The notes under the pieces are model-generated. The model did no database searches. It was not told the DNA's origin and was given only the letters and a program-made list of their open reading frames with translations. A DNA stretch of 64,000 bases from Gemmatimonadota bacterium (GTDB lineage: Bacteria; Latescibacterota; UBA2968; GCA-2709665): positions 114,310 to 178,309 of the forward strand of contig JAPPJY010000078.1 in the NCBI GenBank assembly GCA_028874335.1. The letters run 5' to 3'. Position numbers and translations under genes: made by a program. Positions 26,740 to 35,873 of this stretch are shown here, piece by piece. How positions within the stretch are numbered: position 1 is the first letter of the stretch; each line of letters begins with the position of its first letter.

Positions 26740-27780
26740 TTAGCTTGTAAGCGTCAAATACAGACCGGTCAGGAACACGTTCAGAAGCGCCAGCGGCAGC
26801 AGAACCTTCCAACCCAGCCACATCACCTGATCGTATCGAAAACGCGGAAGGGTCCAGCGTACCCACAGGAACAGGAACATGAAGAATCCGGTCTTGACCA
26901 GAAACGCGAGTACCTTGAGCAGGCTGGCGCCGATCGTTGTACTTCCCGGATCCACAAGCCAGGGCATATGCCAGCCGCCGAAGAACAGCGTGGCGATTAC
27001 GGCCGACGCCGTAATCATGTGGGCGTACTCTGCCATGAAGAACATGGCGAACTTCATACTGCTGTACTCGGCGTGGTAACCGGCCACGAGTTCCTGTTCG
27101 GACTCCGGAAGATCGAACGGCAGCCGGTTGCTCTCGGCGAACGCCGCCGCGGTGAACAGCACGAAACCGAGCGGCTGCGTGAATACGTTCCATCCCGGCA
27201 GAAACCCGAACAGCGTCCGTTCCGACTGCTGCTTCACGATTTCATCCAGCTGCAATGTGCCCGCTGCCATCAGCACGCCGATGAGAGACAACCCCAGCGC
27301 CAGTTCGTAGCTGATCATCTGGGCGGACGCGCGCAGCCCGCCCAGCAATGCATACTTGTTGTTGGACGCCCATCCGCCAAGCACAACACCGTAGACCCCC
27401 AGCGATGCCAGTGCAAGGAGGTAGAGGATGCCGATATTCACGTCCGCGATCTGCAGACGGATCTCCCGGCCACCAAAGGTAATGGAGTCTCCAAACGGCA
27501 CGATGGCGAATCCCATCAGCGCGGGGACGAGAATGGCAGGCGGCGCGGCCAGGTAGACGAATCGGTTCACGTGCCGGGGAATCACGTCTTCCTTGAAGAG
27601 AAACTTGAGACCGTCGGCAATCGGCTGGAGCAGTCCCCATGGCCCCACCCGGTTCGGACCCAGGCGGTTCTGGATATATGCGCTGATCTTCCGCTCCGCC
27701 AGCACGAGATAGGCAACCGCGCCCATGAGCCCGCCGAATACCACAACGATCTTGAACGTACTTTCAATGGCATAATCCAT
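26740..27780 (-). CDS. nuoH: NADH-quinone oxidoreductase subunit H
   Basis: This 346-residue membrane subunit forms part of the quinone chamber. It has AERKISAYIQNRLGPNRVGPWGLLQPIADGLK near residue 28-60 and FAESNRLPFDLPESEQELVAGYHAEYS near 210-236, both diagnostic and rich in charged residues facing the chamber. The length is normal. It lies between nuoG and nuoJ. Confidence 0.96.
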   Translation of the reverse strand: MDYAIESTFKIVVVFGGLMGAVAYLVLAERKISAYIQNRLGPNRVGPWGLLQPIADGLKFLFKEDVIPRHVNRFVYLAAPPAILVPALMGFAIVPFGDSITFGGREIRLQIADVNIGILYLLALASLGVYGVVLGGWASNNKYALLGGLRASAQMISYELALGLSLIGVLMAAGTLQLDEIVKQQSERTLFGFLPGWNVFTQPLGFVLFTAAAFAESNRLPFDLPESEQELVAGYHAEYSSMKFAMFFMAEYAHMITASAVIATLFFGGWHMPWLVDPGSTTIGASLLKVLAFLVKTGFFMFLFLWVRWTLPRFRYDQVMWLGWKVLLPLALLNVFLTGLYLTLTS

Positions 27781-27809
27781 AAGCGCGCCTGGTGTTCCGT
27801 CCCGGCTGC

Positions 27810-29432
27810 CTAGCGTTCCGTCCCGGCTGCCTCGATCTCAACGAGCGGCCGGCCTCCGTCTCCGATGACGTCGTAGTTGATCCCCTTGAATGCCGCGATG
27901 GTATTCGACATGTCGGCCATGATCTTTTCGACCGCGGAGTGCGGGTCCTCGCCCCCCATCAGCCGGTTGACGTCCCGCAGAATCTTCCAGTCCGGCCGCG
28001 CGTCGCCCACGGGCGCCAGACCCTGTCGAATACGCTGCACCCGTCCGTCGACATTCGTAAACGTCCCTTCTTTCTCGATAAAGGCAGCGCCCGGAAGGAT
28101 CACGTCCGCCATCGACGTCCAACCGCGGGACTGAACATCCTGAACGACCAGGAAATCCAGGGACGCGAGAGCGTTCTGTTCCTCATCGGAAAGCGACTCC
28201 ACCGGGTCGCCGCCCACCAGGTAGAGTCCCCGTATCCGTCCGTCTGCCACGCCGCGCCAGATTTCGGAGGTCTCCGTTAGTGTCAACCCGAGACCTTCGA
28301 GAACGGTCCGCGCGCCTCTTGCATTCGGAGATTTGTCCGCGCGGATGGTGAAACCGCCCTTGAACACCACGTCGCCTTCGTCGCTGACCCGGCTGCGAAC
28401 CGCGACGGGGCCGCCCGACAGCCCGTTTCGGAAGAGACTGCCGAACAAGAAATGCTCTTCGTTGGTCAGACAGGCCGATGCAATCCCGGCTACGGCGCTG
28501 TCGCCGTATTCCGTCCGAATGCGGTCGAACCCCGCCCTTACCGCCTCCAGCGCGACCTCCCACAGCGACAGTTCCTGTTTCTCGCCTCTTCCCAGCATCG
28601 GAAACAGCAGGCGGTCGTCGCCATGCACGTAGCCCCACCCGTGGCGGCCGTCGTCACACATCCAGTATTCGTTCACGTCCGGATTCTGACGCGGCACGAG
28701 CCGGTAGATCCGCTCGTTGTTGTAATCGGCCCGGATGTTGCATCCCGCACTGCATCCGGGGCAGATGGTGTCAACCGACTTCAGAAACCATACACGCTGC
28801 TTGAATAGGAATGACTTGTCCAGAAGCGCGCCCACCGGGCAGATATCCACCGTATTGCCGGACAGGCGATTGTCCATCCGCACCCCCGGAAAGACGTCAA
28901 TCTCGTTATAGACGCCCCTGTTGAAATACCCCAGTTCGCCGGTTCCGGAAATCTCGTCGCAGAACCGGGTACAGCGAGTACACCGGATGCACCGGTCGGA
29001 ATACAACAACACGTGCCGGCCGACGTCTTTCTTGGGCTGCACCAGCTTCTTCTCGTGGAACCGGCTCCTGTCGGATCCGTAGGTATAGCTGTAATCCTGC
29101 AGTTCGCACTCTCCGGACTGATCGCACACGGGACAATCCAGCGGATGGTTCACCAGCAGGAATTCCATCACGGCATTCTGGTTTTCCTTGACGACGTCGG
29201 ACTGCGTATCCACAACCATACCTTCCGCAGGCATTGCGGAGCAGGAAGGGCCGAGGCTGCTTCGGCCGCCCATTTCCATCTCCACAAGGCACATGCGGCA
29301 GTTAGCCGGCGCGCTCAGCCCCGGATGGTAGCAGTAATGGGGAACGTATATTCCGTTGTCGATCGCCGTCTGGAGTACGTTCTTTCCGGGAACGATCTCG
29401 ATTTCAGTGCCATCGATGGTGAATGTCGACAT
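27810..29432 (-). CDS. nuoG: NADH-quinone oxidoreductase subunit G
   Basis: This 540-residue iron-sulfur subunit has an N-terminal 2Fe-2S ferredoxin domain (CYHPGLSAPANCRMCLVE), then HPLDCPVCDQSGECELQD, the CIRCTRCTRFC cluster motif, CPVGALLDK, and a molybdopterin-oxidoreductase-like domain starting CPGCSAGCNI. It carries electrons from NuoF toward the cluster chain. It is shorter than E. coli NuoG (~900) but within the range of many bacteria. The start is ATG at 29432, 6 nt after nuoF. Confidence 0.95.
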   Translation of the reverse strand: MSTFTIDGTEIEIVPGKNVLQTAIDNGIYVPHYCYHPGLSAPANCRMCLVEMEMGGRSSLGPSCSAMPAEGMVVDTQSDVVKENQNAVMEFLLVNHPLDCPVCDQSGECELQDYSYTYGSDRSRFHEKKLVQPKKDVGRHVLLYSDRCIRCTRCTRFCDEISGTGELGYFNRGVYNEIDVFPGVRMDNRLSGNTVDICPVGALLDKSFLFKQRVWFLKSVDTICPGCSAGCNIRADYNNERIYRLVPRQNPDVNEYWMCDDGRHGWGYVHGDDRLLFPMLGRGEKQELSLWEVALEAVRAGFDRIRTEYGDSAVAGIASACLTNEEHFLFGSLFRNGLSGGPVAVRSRVSDEGDVVFKGGFTIRADKSPNARGARTVLEGLGLTLTETSEIWRGVADGRIRGLYLVGGDPVESLSDEEQNALASLDFLVVQDVQSRGWTSMADVILPGAAFIEKEGTFTNVDGRVQRIRQGLAPVGDARPDWKILRDVNRLMGGEDPHSAVEKIMADMSNTIAAFKGINYDVIGDGGRPLVEIEAAGTER

Positions 29433-29438
29433 TGTTGT

Positions 29439-30776
29439 CTACCCCGGTACCCGGATGGATTTGTCCTGATGTATGGGGCATCGTCCTTCTTCGATATGGG
29501 CCTCGAACTCGCTGCGGAATGTATGCACGAATCCGTGGATCGGATTTGCAAATGCCCCGCCGAAACCGCAGATGGTCGTCAACCTCGAGGGCGGGCATAA
29601 AAACGGCCCGACGTTATGGGCAACGTCGAGCAGCGTATCCAGGTCGCCCGGCTGCCCCTGTCCCTCTTCGATTCTCGACACGATGTCTCGCGCCCAGGGA
29701 CATCCCTCTCGGCACGGCGTACACTGACCGCAGGACTCGTGCGCGAAGAAGACCATGAAATTCAGCAGCGCGTCTACCATGCAGGTTGTTTCGTCCATCA
29801 CGATGATCCCGCCCGTGCCGAACATGCCCTGGAAATCGCCGCCGCCGGGTGCCAGGAAATTCGACGGGTCCATCACGATATCGATCTGGTCGGGTGTCAT
29901 CGGAGGCGTTGAGGCCCCGCCCGGAATCACCGCTTTCAGTTCACGCCCGTCGCGCACGCCGCCCGCGAAATCCTCCACGATCTGGCGCATCGTGACCGAA
30001 CCGGTTTCCAGCTCGAACATCCCCGGCCTGTTCACGTGCCCGCTGACACAGAAGATGAACGTACCGGGAAACCGTTCGCTGCCGATTCCTTTGAACCAGT
30101 CCGCGCCGCGGTTCACGATATGGGGTACATAGGAGAGCGTCTGGACGTTGTTCACGGTGGTGGGCTGTTCGAAAACACCCTGCTGGGCGGGAAACGGAGG
30201 CTTCGAACGCGGCTCGGCCCGGTTGCCGTTCAGGGACTGGATCAGGCCCATTTCCTCGCCGCAGATATAGGCCCCGGCGCCGGGATGGACGTAGACTTCA
30301 AGATCGTAGCCGGAACCCAGAATGTCCCGGCCGATGTATCCTGCCGCCCGCGCTTCGGCAATCGCCCGTTCCACGATCGTTCTCGCCTCGAACATTTCGC
30401 CGCGGATGTAGACGTATGCCACGCTCACCCGCATCGCGTACGAGGCGATGATGGTGCCTTCCAGCATCTGATGCGGATTCTGCTCCATCAGGTGCCGGTC
30501 CTTGAACGTGCCCGGTTCGCTCTCGTCGGCATTTACGCAGAGATAGCTGGGCTCCCGGGGTTCTTTCGGCATGAAACCCCATTTGACGCCGGCCGGAAAC
30601 CACGCGCCTCCCCGACCCGCCAGCGCCGCCTCCCGCACCTCGTCGATCACCTCGTCCTGAGACATCCCGAAGGCTTTCTCAATGGCCGTGTATCCGCCAT
30701 GGGCCCGGTACACGTCGATGTTCCCGAGGCCTTCGACGCCGAACAGTTCGGTGATGATTTTATATTCTTCCGGCAT
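29439..30776 (-). CDS. nuoF: NADH-quinone oxidoreductase subunit F (NADH/FMN)
   Basis: This 445-residue flavin subunit has the NADH-binding GRGGAWFPAGVKWGF near residue 54, NADESEPGTFKDR near 83, GAGAYICGEEMGLIQSLNG near 167 and the 4Fe-4S ligands ESCGQCTPCREG near 346 plus a later Cys. Some positions differ from the common text (GGAWFPAG for GGAGFPTG; EEMGLIQS for EETALIES), a modest divergence. It oxidises NADH and passes electrons to NuoG. It is flanked by nuoE and nuoG. Confidence 0.95.
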   Translation of the reverse strand: MPEEYKIITELFGVEGLGNIDVYRAHGGYTAIEKAFGMSQDEVIDEVREAALAGRGGAWFPAGVKWGFMPKEPREPSYLCVNADESEPGTFKDRHLMEQNPHQMLEGTIIASYAMRVSVAYVYIRGEMFEARTIVERAIAEARAAGYIGRDILGSGYDLEVYVHPGAGAYICGEEMGLIQSLNGNRAEPRSKPPFPAQQGVFEQPTTVNNVQTLSYVPHIVNRGADWFKGIGSERFPGTFIFCVSGHVNRPGMFELETGSVTMRQIVEDFAGGVRDGRELKAVIPGGASTPPMTPDQIDIVMDPSNFLAPGGGDFQGMFGTGGIIVMDETTCMVDALLNFMVFFAHESCGQCTPCREGCPWARDIVSRIEEGQGQPGDLDTLLDVAHNVGPFLCPPSRLTTICGFGGAFANPIHGFVHTFRSEFEAHIEEGRCPIHQDKSIRVPG

Positions 30777-30796
30777 ATCCGTTCAATCGTACCGCT

Positions 30797-31276
30797 TCAC
30801 GCGCACCTGTCGAGCAGACGGTCCAGCTTCTCCCGCGTCACGCAGCGATGCAGATCCTCGTTGATCAGAACCGCCGGCGCACCCTCGCAGGCAGCGATGC
30901 ACTCCACCTTGGCCAGCGTGAACCGTCCGTCCCCGGAGGTTTCGCCCACGTCGATTTTCAGCTTTTCCTTAATGTGTTTCGTGATTTCTCCGGCCCCACA
31001 CAGCGCACAGGACAGCGTTCCGCACACATGGATGACGTATTTGCCCACGGGCGCCTTGTGGAACATCGGATAGAAGCTCATCACGCCGGCGGCGTGGGCG
31101 GGCGGGATTTCCAGAAGATCCGCGACGTATCTCAGCCCTTCCAGAGATAGATACCCCCACTCCTTCTGCGCCAGGTGCAGAACCGGAAGGATTGCCGCCT
31201 TGCGCCACTCCGGCGGATAGTGCGTGATGATCTCCTCACACTTCTTCCGCGTCTGTTCCGACAGGGCGATCGCCAT
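30797..31276 (-). CDS. nuoE: NADH-quinone oxidoreductase subunit E
   Basis: This 159-residue thioredoxin-fold 2Fe-2S subunit has the N-terminal helical part RKAAILPVLHLAQKEWGYLS. The four cysteine ligands lie in CGTLSCALCGA and CIAACEGAP. It sits beside NuoF in the complex. The start is ATG at 31276, 30 nt after nuoCD. Confidence 0.95.
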   Translation of the reverse strand: MAIALSEQTRKKCEEIITHYPPEWRKAAILPVLHLAQKEWGYLSLEGLRYVADLLEIPPAHAAGVMSFYPMFHKAPVGKYVIHVCGTLSCALCGAGEITKHIKEKLKIDVGETSGDGRFTLAKVECIAACEGAPAVLINEDLHRCVTREKLDRLLDRCA

Positions 31277-31306
31277 GTTTATGGATCCACGAAAATGATG
31301 CCGCGG

Positions 31307-33079
31307 TCAGCGATCCAGCTCTCCCGCGATGACATTGATGCTTCCCAGAATGGCAACGACGTCGGCCACCATATGTCCGTGCGCCAGTTGCGGAAAACAC
31401 TGGTAATTCATGAACGACGGGGGCCTCACCCGAAGCCGGTAAGCGGCCCCGCTTCCGTCGCTGACAATATAGAAGCCCAATTCTCCGTTGGGACTCTCCG
31501 TAGGCACGTAAATCTCTCCCGGCGGGGGCGCGATCCCGTGATCGTCCATCGTCACCTTGAAGTGGTGGATCAGCGATTCCATCCCGGTATACACGGCGTC
31601 TTTCTCCGGGAGAATGACCTTGGCGTCGTCAACCTTGACGGCGCCCCCGGGCAGATGGTTCACGGCCTGTTCGACGATCCGGACGCTCTGGTTCAGTTCC
31701 TCCATCCGGACCAGGTAGCGGTCGTAGACGTCGCCCTTTTCGCCCACGGGAATCTCAAAGTCGTATTCTTCGTAGCCCAGATATGGCTCGGCCTTTCGCA
31801 AGTCGTAGTTCACGCCCGATCCGCGTGCCATCGGTCCCGTCAGGTTCCACGCGATGGCGTCTTCGCCGGAAATCACGCCAATTCCCTTGGTGCGGTCGAT
31901 CCAGATTCTGTTCCGGGTTAACAGCCTGTCCACCTCCCCTGCCGCCCTGGGGAATTGCGCCGTGAAATCGGTTACCAGTTCGTGGAAATTGTCGGGCACG
32001 TCCCAGCCCAGGCCTCCGACCCGCGTGTAGCTCGTCGTCAGACGGGTACCGGTGACGGCCTCGAAGATATCGTACAGGCGTTCGCGTTGTTCAAAGGTGT
32101 ACAGAAATACTGTCATCGCGCCGATATCCAGCGCATGGGTGCCCAGCCAGACCATATGGTCCGCGATGCGCGACAGCTCCGACAGGATGACGCGGATTAC
32201 CGTTGCGCGCGGCGGGACCTCCAGACCCATCAGCTTTTCCACCGTCATTGCAAAGCCGATGTTATTGCACAACGGCGAGAGATAGTTCATCCGGTCCGTC
32301 ACCGTGACCCACTGGTTGTACGTATGGTGTTCCCCCAGTTTTTCGAAGCCGGTATGCAGGTAGCCGATGTCCGGTAGGCATCTGGAGATGCGCTCGCCGT
32401 CCAGTTCGAGCGTGAGCCGAAGCGTACCGTGGGTTGCCGGGTGCTGGGGCCCGAGGTTCAGGACCATCCGCTCCGACGCCAGCGGATCGCCGCCGGCCGG
32501 ATCATCGCCCTCGAAGGGATTGCCCTCGAACCCGGGATCTTCCGGCGCGATGACGTCCCGTTCACCGCGCCCCTTAACAGGGTAGTCTTTCCTCAGGGGA
32601 TGGTACTTGAAATTCACCGGCATCAATATCCGACGCAGATCCGGATGTCCCTCGAACCGGATGCCGAACATATCGTAGGCTTCCCGCTCCGGCCATTCGG
32701 CCCCCTTCCACAACCCGCACGCGGACGGGATGCCGCAGGTCCTGTCGTCTACTTTCGCCCTGAGCCTGAACCGGTGGTTGTGCGGGTGGGAATAAAGGTG
32801 ATAGACCACGTTGAACCGGGTACCCGGATGCGGTCCCGGATATTCGGAATAGTCGACCGCCGTCACATCCGACAGACGGTCATACGCCAGGTCAGGATCG
32901 TCCCGGAGGAACGCCAGCATATCCGACGCCCGGTCCGCCTCGCAAACCGCCGTCCGGTCGCCGCGGGACCCGGAAACCTCCAGGACGTCTTCGCCGAACC
33001 GTTCCTCAAGCTTCTTCGAAGTCAGGTTATCAACGTCCGTGTGCGCAATCGGCGACCCGTTCTTCTTTTCCATGGGCAT
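31307..33079 (-). CDS. nuoCD: NADH-quinone oxidoreductase fused subunits C and D
   Basis: This ~590-residue protein has the NuoC domain at about 10-170 ([38 protein letters not shown]) and then NuoD from about 205 ([45 protein letters not shown]-type text, [17 protein letters not shown]). Fusion of C and D is known from enterobacteria. NuoD forms the quinone-binding site together with NuoB. The ATG at 33079 is chosen; the track start at 33145 is a TTG inside nuoA. nuoB would normally lie between nuoA and nuoC and is absent, with only about 56 bp between the genes. Confidence 0.94.
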   Translation of the reverse strand: MPMEKKNGSPIAHTDVDNLTSKKLEERFGEDVLEVSGSRGDRTAVCEADRASDMLAFLRDDPDLAYDRLSDVTAVDYSEYPGPHPGTRFNVVYHLYSHPHNHRFRLRAKVDDRTCGIPSACGLWKGAEWPEREAYDMFGIRFEGHPDLRRILMPVNFKYHPLRKDYPVKGRGERDVIAPEDPGFEGNPFEGDDPAGGDPLASERMVLNLGPQHPATHGTLRLTLELDGERISRCLPDIGYLHTGFEKLGEHHTYNQWVTVTDRMNYLSPLCNNIGFAMTVEKLMGLEVPPRATVIRVILSELSRIADHMVWLGTHALDIGAMTVFLYTFEQRERLYDIFEAVTGTRLTTSYTRVGGLGWDVPDNFHELVTDFTAQFPRAAGEVDRLLTRNRIWIDRTKGIGVISGEDAIAWNLTGPMARGSGVNYDLRKAEPYLGYEEYDFEIPVGEKGDVYDRYLVRMEELNQSVRIVEQAVNHLPGGAVKVDDAKVILPEKDAVYTGMESLIHHFKVTMDDHGIAPPPGEIYVPTESPNGELGFYIVSDGSGAAYRLRVRPPSFMNYQCFPQLAHGHMVADVVAILGSINVIAGELDR

Positions 33080-33135
33080 GCGTTGGCCCAATCTTGGCCA
33101 GTCGTTGAAAGTCTGTTTTTCGGTCGCTTCCGACC

Positions 33136-33501
33136 TCAGTCCCAATCCAGCCCGCCCTTGCGCCAGACATACGCGAGCCCGAGAGCCAGGACCCCGAGAA
33201 ACACCGCCATTTCCGTAAAAACAAAGGTCCCCTGGGCCAGCAGATCCTTGAAGACAACGGCCCAGGGGTATAGAAAAACGACTTCGATATCGAAGACGAT
33301 AAACAGCATCGCCACAACGTAGAACTTGACGGAAAACCGCAGCCTGGCGTCGCCCACGGGAGGAACGCCCGACTCGTACGGCGACAATTTCACCGGGTTG
33401 GGACGGCGGGGTCCGAACAGATGCGTAATGATTAAACTGACGGCTGCAAACCCGACGGCAACTGCCATCAGAATAACAATCGGAAGATAATCGACCAGCA
33501 T
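33136..33501 (-). CDS. nuoA: NADH-quinone oxidoreductase subunit A
   Basis: This 121-residue protein has three membrane helices and the NuoA signature [43 protein letters not shown], which includes the conserved Cys-replacing loop region and the acidic helix. The ATG at 33501 (MLVDYLPIV) replaces the track start at 33624. It is the first gene of the locus and lies ~75 nt downstream of a near-consensus promoter. The C-terminus is complete ([12 protein letters not shown]). Confidence 0.95.
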   Translation of the reverse strand: MLVDYLPIVILMAVAVGFAAVSLIITHLFGPRRPNPVKLSPYESGVPPVGDARLRFSVKFYVVAMLFIVFDIEVVFLYPWAVVFKDLLAQGTFVFTEMAVFLGVLALGLAYVWRKGGLDWD

Positions 33502-33580
33502 CGTGTCCTTGGACCTCTCGCGGGCTAAAAAAGCAGTTCTGGAATAGTACTTCTTCCGACGACCGCTTTTCGGCGGTGTT

Positions 33581-33609
33581 AGTATATCATAAGGATTGTT
33601 AAATGTCAA
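33581..33609 (-). promoter_or_regulatory. Near-consensus promoter of the nuo-mrp-atp locus
   Basis: On the minus strand TTGACA (33609-33604), a 17-bp spacer and TATACT (33586-33581) lead into the nuoA leader. The predicted transcript starts near 33575, about 74 nt before the ATG, and has a small hairpin (ACCGCC..GCGGT). Confidence 0.85.
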
Positions 33610-33735
33610 GCCATTCCAGAACAATCAACACGCATATTTCTGCGTGCGATTGCGAGGTCCGTTTGGGGGCGACAATCCAGCGCTGAACGCGGGAATTCGG
33701 GCCGCCGATTCACGGCTCGAACGGGCGAATATCCG

Positions 33736-33764
33736 TTGACACAGACCGCGATGTCGCTCATATT
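33736..33764 (+). promoter_or_regulatory. Probable promoter for the GNAT gene
   Basis: TTGACA at 33736-33741 and CATATT at 33759-33764 are 17 bp apart, on the + strand between the divergent nuoA and GNAT genes. The remainder of the 410-bp divergent gap shows no gene. Confidence 0.5.
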
Positions 33765-33911
33765 GTCGCTCAGTACGGAGTGCGATTGAAGTGAGATGCG
33801 CCAATCGCGAATTCGTCGACGACGATCGATAGTGTCCCCTGACAGACCGTTGAAAGCGTCTGTCCGGTGTGCGTCCGGTTCCTGCCACGGTTTTCTGACG
33901 AGAAACAAGCC

Positions 33912-34490
33912 ATGTTTCGCCGGGTACTTTCCTTTTTGAACGCCAAGCCGCCTCCGCCTCCGTCGCCCCAGCTGGAAATGCAGAGGGATACGCTGCAGGA
34001 CCTGCCGGAGGTCCGGATCCCCGAAGGGTATGGCCTGCGAACCTACCGGTCCGGCGACGAAGCGGGGTGGTGCGCAATCATGGAAGGCAACGTGGGACGG
34101 GACTGGACGCCTGAATTGTGTCGTGAGAAACTCGTCAACGATCCTCGGTTTCATCCCGACAGCCTCTTTTTCGCCACACTCGATTCCCGACTTGTGGGTT
34201 CCGCGTGCGCCTGGAGCCGGGACCTGACGGAACGCATCGTGGGTGAAGTGCACATGGTTGCCGTACACGAAAGCCAGCGCGGCAAGGGCCTGGGACACCT
34301 TGTCAACGCGGCCGTACTCCACCGGCTCAAAGACCTGGGCTATCGCCAGGCCCACCTGTTGACCGACGACTGGCGCGTCCCGGCCATCAAGAGCTATCTC
34401 TCCGCCGGCTTCCGGCCCCTGCACACCCACGACACCCATGCGAAACGGTGGTCGGACGTCCTTGCCCGCATTGGCATCGAGACTGGCTGA
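33912..34490 (+). CDS. GNAT-family N-acetyltransferase
   Basis: This 192-residue protein has a proline-rich segment KPPPPPSPQ near the N-terminus, then a GNAT fold with the acetyl-CoA pyrophosphate-binding loop VAVHESQRGKGLGHLVNAA near residue 117-135, matching Q/RxxGxG/A. The C-terminal half has the usual YRQAHLLTDDWRVPAIKSYLSAGF text. The substrate is unknown. The ATG at 33912 gives MFRRVLSFL; the track start adds 15 residues without support. It is divergent from the nuo operon and is followed by an alcohol dehydrogenase gene 87 bp away. Confidence 0.8.
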   Translation: MFRRVLSFLNAKPPPPPSPQLEMQRDTLQDLPEVRIPEGYGLRTYRSGDEAGWCAIMEGNVGRDWTPELCREKLVNDPRFHPDSLFFATLDSRLVGSACAWSRDLTERIVGEVHMVAVHESQRGKGLGHLVNAAVLHRLKDLGYRQAHLLTDDWRVPAIKSYLSAGFRPLHTHDTHAKRWSDVLARIGIETG

Positions 34491-34577
34491 CCCTTCGGTA
34501 ATCGACCTGAGTTCAGCACATCTGTCAATCCACCAAAATGCCTTGTTTTTCAGCGCCATTTGCGAAAAGAGACAGAA

Positions 34578-35645
34578 ATGAAAGCCGCCGTTCTCCACAG
34601 ACCGCTGACCCGCGTCTCCGTCGAAGGAGTGGAAATCGCGCCTCCTCGCGAGGGTGAAGTGCTTCTCGAGATCGTCGGCGCCGGGGTTTGCCACAGCGAC
34701 TATCACCTCGTCGACGGGCATGTCGCGCCTCGCGCGCTTCCCTGGGTGATGGGACACGAGGGCGCTGGGATCGTCAGGGAAGTCGGCCCGGGTGTGACCA
34801 GCGTTGGATGCGGCGACAGGATCATCCTCTCACTCGATGCTATGTGCGGCCATTGCCGCAATTGCAGCGAGGGAAGCCCCGCGCTTTGCGAAACCCATCA
34901 GGGCGAAATCCCGAGTCGCATCTCCAGGAACGGGAAGGTCTATTTCCACAACAGGCCCACGTATACCGAACAGACCATCGTATCGGCGGATGCGTGCGTC
35001 AGGGTGCCGGATGACACGAACCTTCGCAGCGCGTGTCTGATCAGCTGCGCGGTCATTACCGGTATCGGCGCCGTGGTCAATCGCGCACAGGTGGAAGCAG
35101 GCGCCACAATGGCGGTGTTCGGCTGCGGGGGCGTGGGCCTCAACGTCATCCAGGGCGGTGTGCTCGCATCGGCGGGAAAGATCATCGCCGTGGACCGGGT
35201 AACTTACAAACTGGAGTTGGCGGAACAGTTCGGCGCCACGCATTTCGTCAACGCCGGAAGCGAAGATCCCGTACAGCGGATCTTGGAGATCACCGGCGGC
35301 GGCGCCGACTATGCCTTTGAAGTCGTTGGATTTCCGGCGCTGGTCAGGCAGGCGTTTGCATCGGTCCGCACCAGTGGAACCGCGGTAATGGTGGGGGTGC
35401 AGCCCACCGGCCAGGATGTTTCCGTTGACGGCGATGATCTCTTGCGGGACCGCGCCGTGATGGGTTCCTGGCACGGTGCCGCACGCGCCCGGGTGGATTT
35501 CCTCTGGATTCTGGATCTGTACCGTCAGGGAAAGGTCAAGCTGGACGAGTTGATATCCCGCTACCGCCCTCTGGATGAGATCAACGAGGCATTCGAAGAT
35601 ATGGTCCAGGGTAGAGTCGCGCGAACAGTGCTTGTTTTTGATTGA
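34578..35645 (+). CDS. Zinc-dependent alcohol dehydrogenase (class III/NDMA-dependent-like)
   Basis: This 355-residue protein has the catalytic zinc ligands in GAGVCHSDYHLVDGH and GHEGAGIVREVGPGV, and the structural zinc cysteines CGHCRNCSEGSPALC near residue 90. The nucleotide-binding motif FGCGGVGLNVIQGG near 183 follows, with VDRVTYKLELAEQFGATHFVNA after it. The order and length match medium-chain, zinc-dependent alcohol dehydrogenases of the class III/ADH group. It oxidises an alcohol or reduces an aldehyde with NAD(P). The ATG at 34578 (MKAAVLHRP) fits the family start. A conserved ~200-bp intergenic element begins 23 nt after the stop. Confidence 0.88.
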   Translation: MKAAVLHRPLTRVSVEGVEIAPPREGEVLLEIVGAGVCHSDYHLVDGHVAPRALPWVMGHEGAGIVREVGPGVTSVGCGDRIILSLDAMCGHCRNCSEGSPALCETHQGEIPSRISRNGKVYFHNRPTYTEQTIVSADACVRVPDDTNLRSACLISCAVITGIGAVVNRAQVEAGATMAVFGCGGVGLNVIQGGVLASAGKIIAVDRVTYKLELAEQFGATHFVNAGSEDPVQRILEITGGGADYAFEVVGFPALVRQAFASVRTSGTAVMVGVQPTGQDVSVDGDDLLRDRAVMGSWHGAARARVDFLWILDLYRQGKVKLDELISRYRPLDEINEAFEDMVQGRVARTVLVFD

Positions 35646-35667
35646 GGAGATGCAGGACAGAGGAGGC

Positions 35668-35872
35668 AACCTTGACTCGTCGTTTTTCGGGGACGTTAAA
35701 TCGTATATTTGCAATCTGATAAATGCGATTAAACTGCGGACTACCAGGATACATCTGGTCACCGGACGTGAACGCAAATATCATCCTTATGAACGACCTC
35801 GATACCCCGTTTCGCACCGGTCCTTTTTGTGCTTTTTGTGGTCAATTTGCCATTTTCGAATTGAGGATAAGG
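35668..35872 (+). repeat. ~200-bp conserved intergenic element, copy A
   Basis: It shares blocks with 37615-37813: TTTTCGGGGACGTTAA, ACCAGGATACAYCWGGTCAC followed by GGMCGTGAA, CCCYGTTTCG and TTTTCGRATTGAGGMTAAG. It ends one base before the GTG start of the next gene, where GAGGATAAG could serve as ribosome binding site. The position suggests a transcribed leader. Confidence 0.75.
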
Positions 35873-35873
35873 C

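Noticed and set aside
26662-27813. 383-codon + strand ORF opposite nuoH
   Set aside because: It is antisense to nuoH, which is certain; the composition is that of a shadow frame.
33606-34757. 383-codon minus-strand ORF opposite the GNAT gene
   Set aside because: It overlaps the GNAT and start of the dehydrogenase, both of which have clear family motifs, and its own sequence has none. It is a high-GC shadow frame.
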